Position numbers and translations under genes: made by a program. DNA of 64,000 nucleotides from Bradyrhizobium sp. STM 3843 (GTDB lineage Bacteria; Pseudomonadota; Alphaproteobacteria; Rhizobiales; Xanthobacteraceae): positions 23,798-87,797 of the forward strand of contig NZ_CAFK01000315.1 in NCBI RefSeq assembly GCF_000239815.1, in the 5' to 3' direction. Below the pieces are notes generated by a model that ran no database searches, had not been told where the DNA came from, and was given only the letters and a program-made list of their open reading frames with translations. This document shows positions 61,455 to 64,000 of the stretch, piece by piece (within the stretch, counting starts at the first letter, position 1; each line of letters begins with the position of its first letter).

Positions 61455-63119
61455 ATGAAACGGATTGCGCTGGCCGCTGGCCTCGCGATGTGTGCATCGT
61501 TTGGCGCAAACGCACAGACCGCCGATCAGTTGGTCAAGGGTGCGACAGATACCTCAAACGTTCTCAACTACGGGATGGGCTACAACCTGCAACGGTTCAG
61601 CCCGCTCACGCAGATCAACAAGGACAGCGCCAAGAATCTCGTCCCGGTCTGGAATTACAGCTTCGCCGACGACCGCAGCGAGGAGTCGCAGCCGCTGGTG
61701 TATCAGGGCGTCATCTACGTCACGACGCACAACGCGACGATGGCGATCGATGCCAAGACCGGCAAGCAGATCTGGAAAAGCAAGATCGAATATCCGACCG
61801 AGACTCCGCGAATCGTCTGCTGCGGCATCATCAATCGTGGCGCGGCCCTGTTCGACGGCAAGGTCTTCCGCACGACGCTCGATGCCAATGTGATCGCGCT
61901 CGACGCCAAGACCGGCAAGGAGCTATGGCGGCAGAAGGCGGCCGATATCAAGGAAGGCTATTCGATGACGGTGGCGCCGCTGGTTGCCGACGGCGTCGTG
62001 CTGACCGGTATTTCGGGTGCGGAATTCGGCACCCGCGGCTTCATCGACGGCTGGGACCCCGCGACGGGTAAGCATTTGTGGCGCACCCATACTGTGCCCT
62101 CGCCGGACGAGCCCGGCGGCGACACCTGGAAGGGCGACACCTGGAAGCTCGGCGGCGGCTCGACCTGGATCACCGGCTCCTACGATCCTGAGCTGAACAC
62201 CGTCTATTGGGGCATCGGCAATCCCGGCCCGTTCAACGCGGCCGTGCGTCCCGGCGACAACCTCTACACCTGCTCGGTGCTGGCGCTCGACCCGAAGACC
62301 GGCAAGATCAAGTGGCACTATCAGTTCTCGCCGAACAACCCGTTCGACTACGACTCGGTCGCCGAGATGGTGCTCGCTGACATCAATGTCGAAGGCAAGC
62401 CCACCAAGGTGCTGATGGACGCCAACCGCAACGGCTTCTTCTATGTGCTCGATCGCACCAACGGCAAGCTGCTGGCGGCCAATCCTTACGTGAAGGTCAA
62501 CTGGGCCTCCGGCATCGACATGACAACCGGAAAGCCGATCGAGACCGATGTCACGCGGGATGCGCGCGAGGGCAAGAAGGTCGTGGTCTTTCCGTCGATT
62601 CTTGGCGGCAAGAACTGGGAGCCGATGTCGTTCAACCCGCAGACCGGATTGGCTTACGCCAACACGCTGGTGTTCGGCGGCCACTACAAGACGGAGCCCG
62701 CGACCTACAAGGCCGGCGAATGGTATCTCGGCATGGACCTGACCGACCTCTGGGAATGGGGCAATGGTCCGCGTGGCCAACTCAAGGCAATCGATCCCCT
62801 GACCGGCAAGACCAAGTGGGAGCAGCCGAGCGATATTCCGCGCTTCTCCGGCGTGTTGTCGACCGCCGGCGGCGTCGTCTTCTCCGGCCAGCTGACCGGC
62901 GAGTTCGAAGCCTTCGACGCCGACAGCGGCAAGAAGCTGTGGCAGTTCCAGACCGGTTCCGGCATCGAAGGCCAGCCGGTGACGTGGCAGCAGGACGGCG
63001 TGCAGTACGTCGCTGTGACCTCGGGCTACGGCGGCGTCTACTCGCTGTTCTCCGGCGACGAGCGCCTGGCCAATGTCCCGGCGGGTGGCTCGCTCTGGGT
63101 CTTTGCGGTCAAGAACTAA
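61455..63119 (+). CDS. xoxF: lanthanide-type PQQ-dependent methanol/alcohol dehydrogenase
   Basis: 554 residues including signal peptide (IALAAGLAMCASFGANA). Quinoprotein propeller with W-motif repeats. Vicinal Cys122-Cys123 (RIVCCGIIN) near PQQ; likely metal ligands Glu190 (SGAEFGT), Asn256 (GNPGPFN), Asp298 and Asp300 (FDYDSV). The extra Asp two residues after the catalytic Asp marks lanthanide enzymes (Ca enzymes have Ala/Ser). Oxidises methanol or related alcohols in the periplasm, passing electrons to the cytochrome. Shorter than typical XoxF (~600), so it may be ExaF/PedH-like. ATG 61455 after GGGAGGAA. Confidence 0.88.
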   Translation: MKRIALAAGLAMCASFGANAQTADQLVKGATDTSNVLNYGMGYNLQRFSPLTQINKDSAKNLVPVWNYSFADDRSEESQPLVYQGVIYVTTHNATMAIDAKTGKQIWKSKIEYPTETPRIVCCGIINRGAALFDGKVFRTTLDANVIALDAKTGKELWRQKAADIKEGYSMTVAPLVADGVVLTGISGAEFGTRGFIDGWDPATGKHLWRTHTVPSPDEPGGDTWKGDTWKLGGGSTWITGSYDPELNTVYWGIGNPGPFNAAVRPGDNLYTCSVLALDPKTGKIKWHYQFSPNNPFDYDSVAEMVLADINVEGKPTKVLMDANRNGFFYVLDRTNGKLLAANPYVKVNWASGIDMTTGKPIETDVTRDAREGKKVVVFPSILGGKNWEPMSFNPQTGLAYANTLVFGGHYKTEPATYKAGEWYLGMDLTDLWEWGNGPRGQLKAIDPLTGKTKWEQPSDIPRFSGVLSTAGGVVFSGQLTGEFEAFDADSGKKLWQFQTGSGIEGQPVTWQQDGVQYVAVTSGYGGVYSLFSGDERLANVPAGGSLWVFAVKN

Positions 63120-63126
63120 GCGTGGA

Positions 63127-63486
63127 ATGCTCGTGAAGACGAATGCGTTCATGTGGGCGGCGGCGCAATGCGCCGCCGTCGCGGTACTCGTGGCCTCGCT
63201 ATCGACGGCCGCGATCGCCCAGCAACAGGATGGCGGCGACGCGCACGCCAAGATCGACCAGGGCAAGATGACCTTTGCCCAGAAATGTTCGCACTGCCAT
63301 GGCCCCAACATGGTCAATGCGGGCACCATCACACCTGACCTGCGCCGATTTCCGGATGATGAGCCACGCTTCGTCACGACGGTGAAGCAGGGCAAGAATG
63401 GCCGTATGCCGCCGTGGGGCGATATTCTCAGCGACGACGATATCGCAGCACTCTGGGCCTACGTGTCGAGCCGGAGGGCGCAATGA
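63127..63486 (+). CDS. xoxG: XoxG-like cytochrome c
   Basis: 119 residues with signal (VAVLVASLSTAAIA). Haem site KCSHCHG near residue 57; axial Met candidates RMPPWGD. It accepts electrons from XoxF. Small size resembles cytochrome cL-like XoxG. ATG 63127 lies seven bases after the xoxF stop; GTG 63133 is alternative. Stop overlaps xoxJ start (ATGA). Confidence 0.88.
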   Translation: MLVKTNAFMWAAAQCAAVAVLVASLSTAAIAQQQDGGDAHAKIDQGKMTFAQKCSHCHGPNMVNAGTITPDLRRFPDDEPRFVTTVKQGKNGRMPPWGDILSDDDIAALWAYVSSRRAQ

Positions 63487-64000
63487 AGCCATGGCGCGCG
63501 GCTTATGCGGCCGCCCTGGTCCTTGCGACGACGGCGGCGCATGCGGCTGACCCGGCGTTACGCGTATGCCTGGACGAGGATCTGCCCCCGCTCTCGGTTC
63601 ATCACCGCGGCAAGCCCGGAAGCGGCTTCGATGTCGCGCTGGCGCAGGCTGTCGCCGATCGCTTGGGCCGTCCGTTGGAGATCCAGTGGTTCGAGAGCAA
63701 GCTTGACGAGGACTCGAGCCCCGCGCTCGAAGCCAATGCGTTGTTGTCCGATGGCCGTTGCGGGCTGGTCGGCAGTTACGCCTTGACGCAGGACGCGTTG
63801 GTCGCGCCCGGTGTGAAGACCGCGAAGCTGCCCGACTTCGATGGCGCTACCCGGGAAGATCGACGGCGACGGGTGGCACTCGGCGTGCTCAGGCCGAGCA
63901 AGCCCTACATGTTCTCGTCCCTCACCGTGGTGCTGGGTCCCGATGAGAAGCAGCGGCCGATTGCCGGGATCGGCGATCTCGCTGGCCTGCGCATCGCGAT
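63483..64000 (+). CDS. xoxJ: XoxJ-like substrate-binding protein (partial)
   Basis: At least 172 residues, runs off the window end. Signal (LVLATTAAHA), then RVCLDEDLPPLSVHHRGKPGSGFDVALAQAVADRLGRP (key part DEDLPPLSVHHRGK), the periplasmic amino-acid-binding fold of MoxJ/XoxJ. XoxJ is thought to help XoxF/XoxG activation. Overlaps the cytochrome stop by four bases. Confidence 0.85.
   Translation, partial: MKPWRAAYAAALVLATTAAHAADPALRVCLDEDLPPLSVHHRGKPGSGFDVALAQAVADRLGRPLEIQWFESKLDEDSSPALEANALLSDGRCGLVGSYALTQDALVAPGVKTAKLPDFDGATREDRRRRVALGVLRPSKPYMFSSLTVVLGPDEKQRPIAGIGDLAGLRIA

Overview
The window looks like the chromosome of an alphaproteobacterium of the Bradyrhizobium/Rhodopseudomonas type. 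The reasons are high G+C, DUF6894, DUF2934 and phasin small proteins, a GcrA-family regulator, an OpgC glucan modifier, and a quinoprotein (XoxF) methanol-oxidation island. This assignment is inference from gene content. I saw no rRNA, tRNA, CRISPR array, transposase or integrase.

Layout. 1-4.3 kb: 3' part of an arginase gene, opgC, a small cytochrome c, a phasin. 4.4-8.6 kb: a GlxA-type regulator divergent from a four-gene operon (acetyltransferase-like, MFS, YqcI/YcgG = GntA-like haem N-hydroxylase family, cupin), which may be an undescribed small-molecule pathway. 8.6-15.8 kb: small proteins, a methyltransferase, an exported protein divergent from an Omp85/BamA paralogue, and exported proteins. 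15.8-17.6 kb: a GcrA-like gene divergent from an S24 (LexA/CI-like) repressor, with three copies of one palindromic operator. 17.6-24 kb: oxidoreductases, a BtaA-like betaine-lipid enzyme and an LPG-synthase-type membrane protein, and a PPOX flavoprotein.

24-37.6 kb: a complete phosphonate (C-P lyase) locus. phnGHIJKLMN runs on the minus strand. phnF is divergent from it, with a palindromic operator between them. phnCDE1E2 is on the minus strand. A plus-strand operon encodes a hexapeptide acetyltransferase, a second PhnM and a 2H-phosphoesterase-like protein (DUF1045). Two back-to-back Pho-box-like repeats lie between phnC and the plus-strand operon. PhnCDE imports phosphonate, PhnGHIJKLM with PhnN converts it to phosphoribosyl intermediates and phosphate, and the DUF1045 protein may replace PhnP.

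37.6-43.8 kb: MscS channel, peroxiredoxin-AhpD pair, DUF2478 protein, SDR, CBS protein and small proteins. 43.9-64 kb: a quinoprotein methanol-oxidation island. It has a MoxYX-like two-component system, S-formylglutathione hydrolase, the PQQ-associated ABC system with beta-propeller, CXXCW protein, substrate-binding proteins, zinc metallohydrolase, SoxYZ-like carrier, a NitT/TauT-type ABC importer, a lanmodulin-like four-EF-hand protein, and xoxF-xoxG-xoxJ (xoxJ runs off the end). The lanmodulin-like protein next to a dehydrogenase with the Asp-x-Asp lanthanide signature is the most striking feature. The DUF2380/DUF3280-type gene in this island appears to carry a one-base frameshift.
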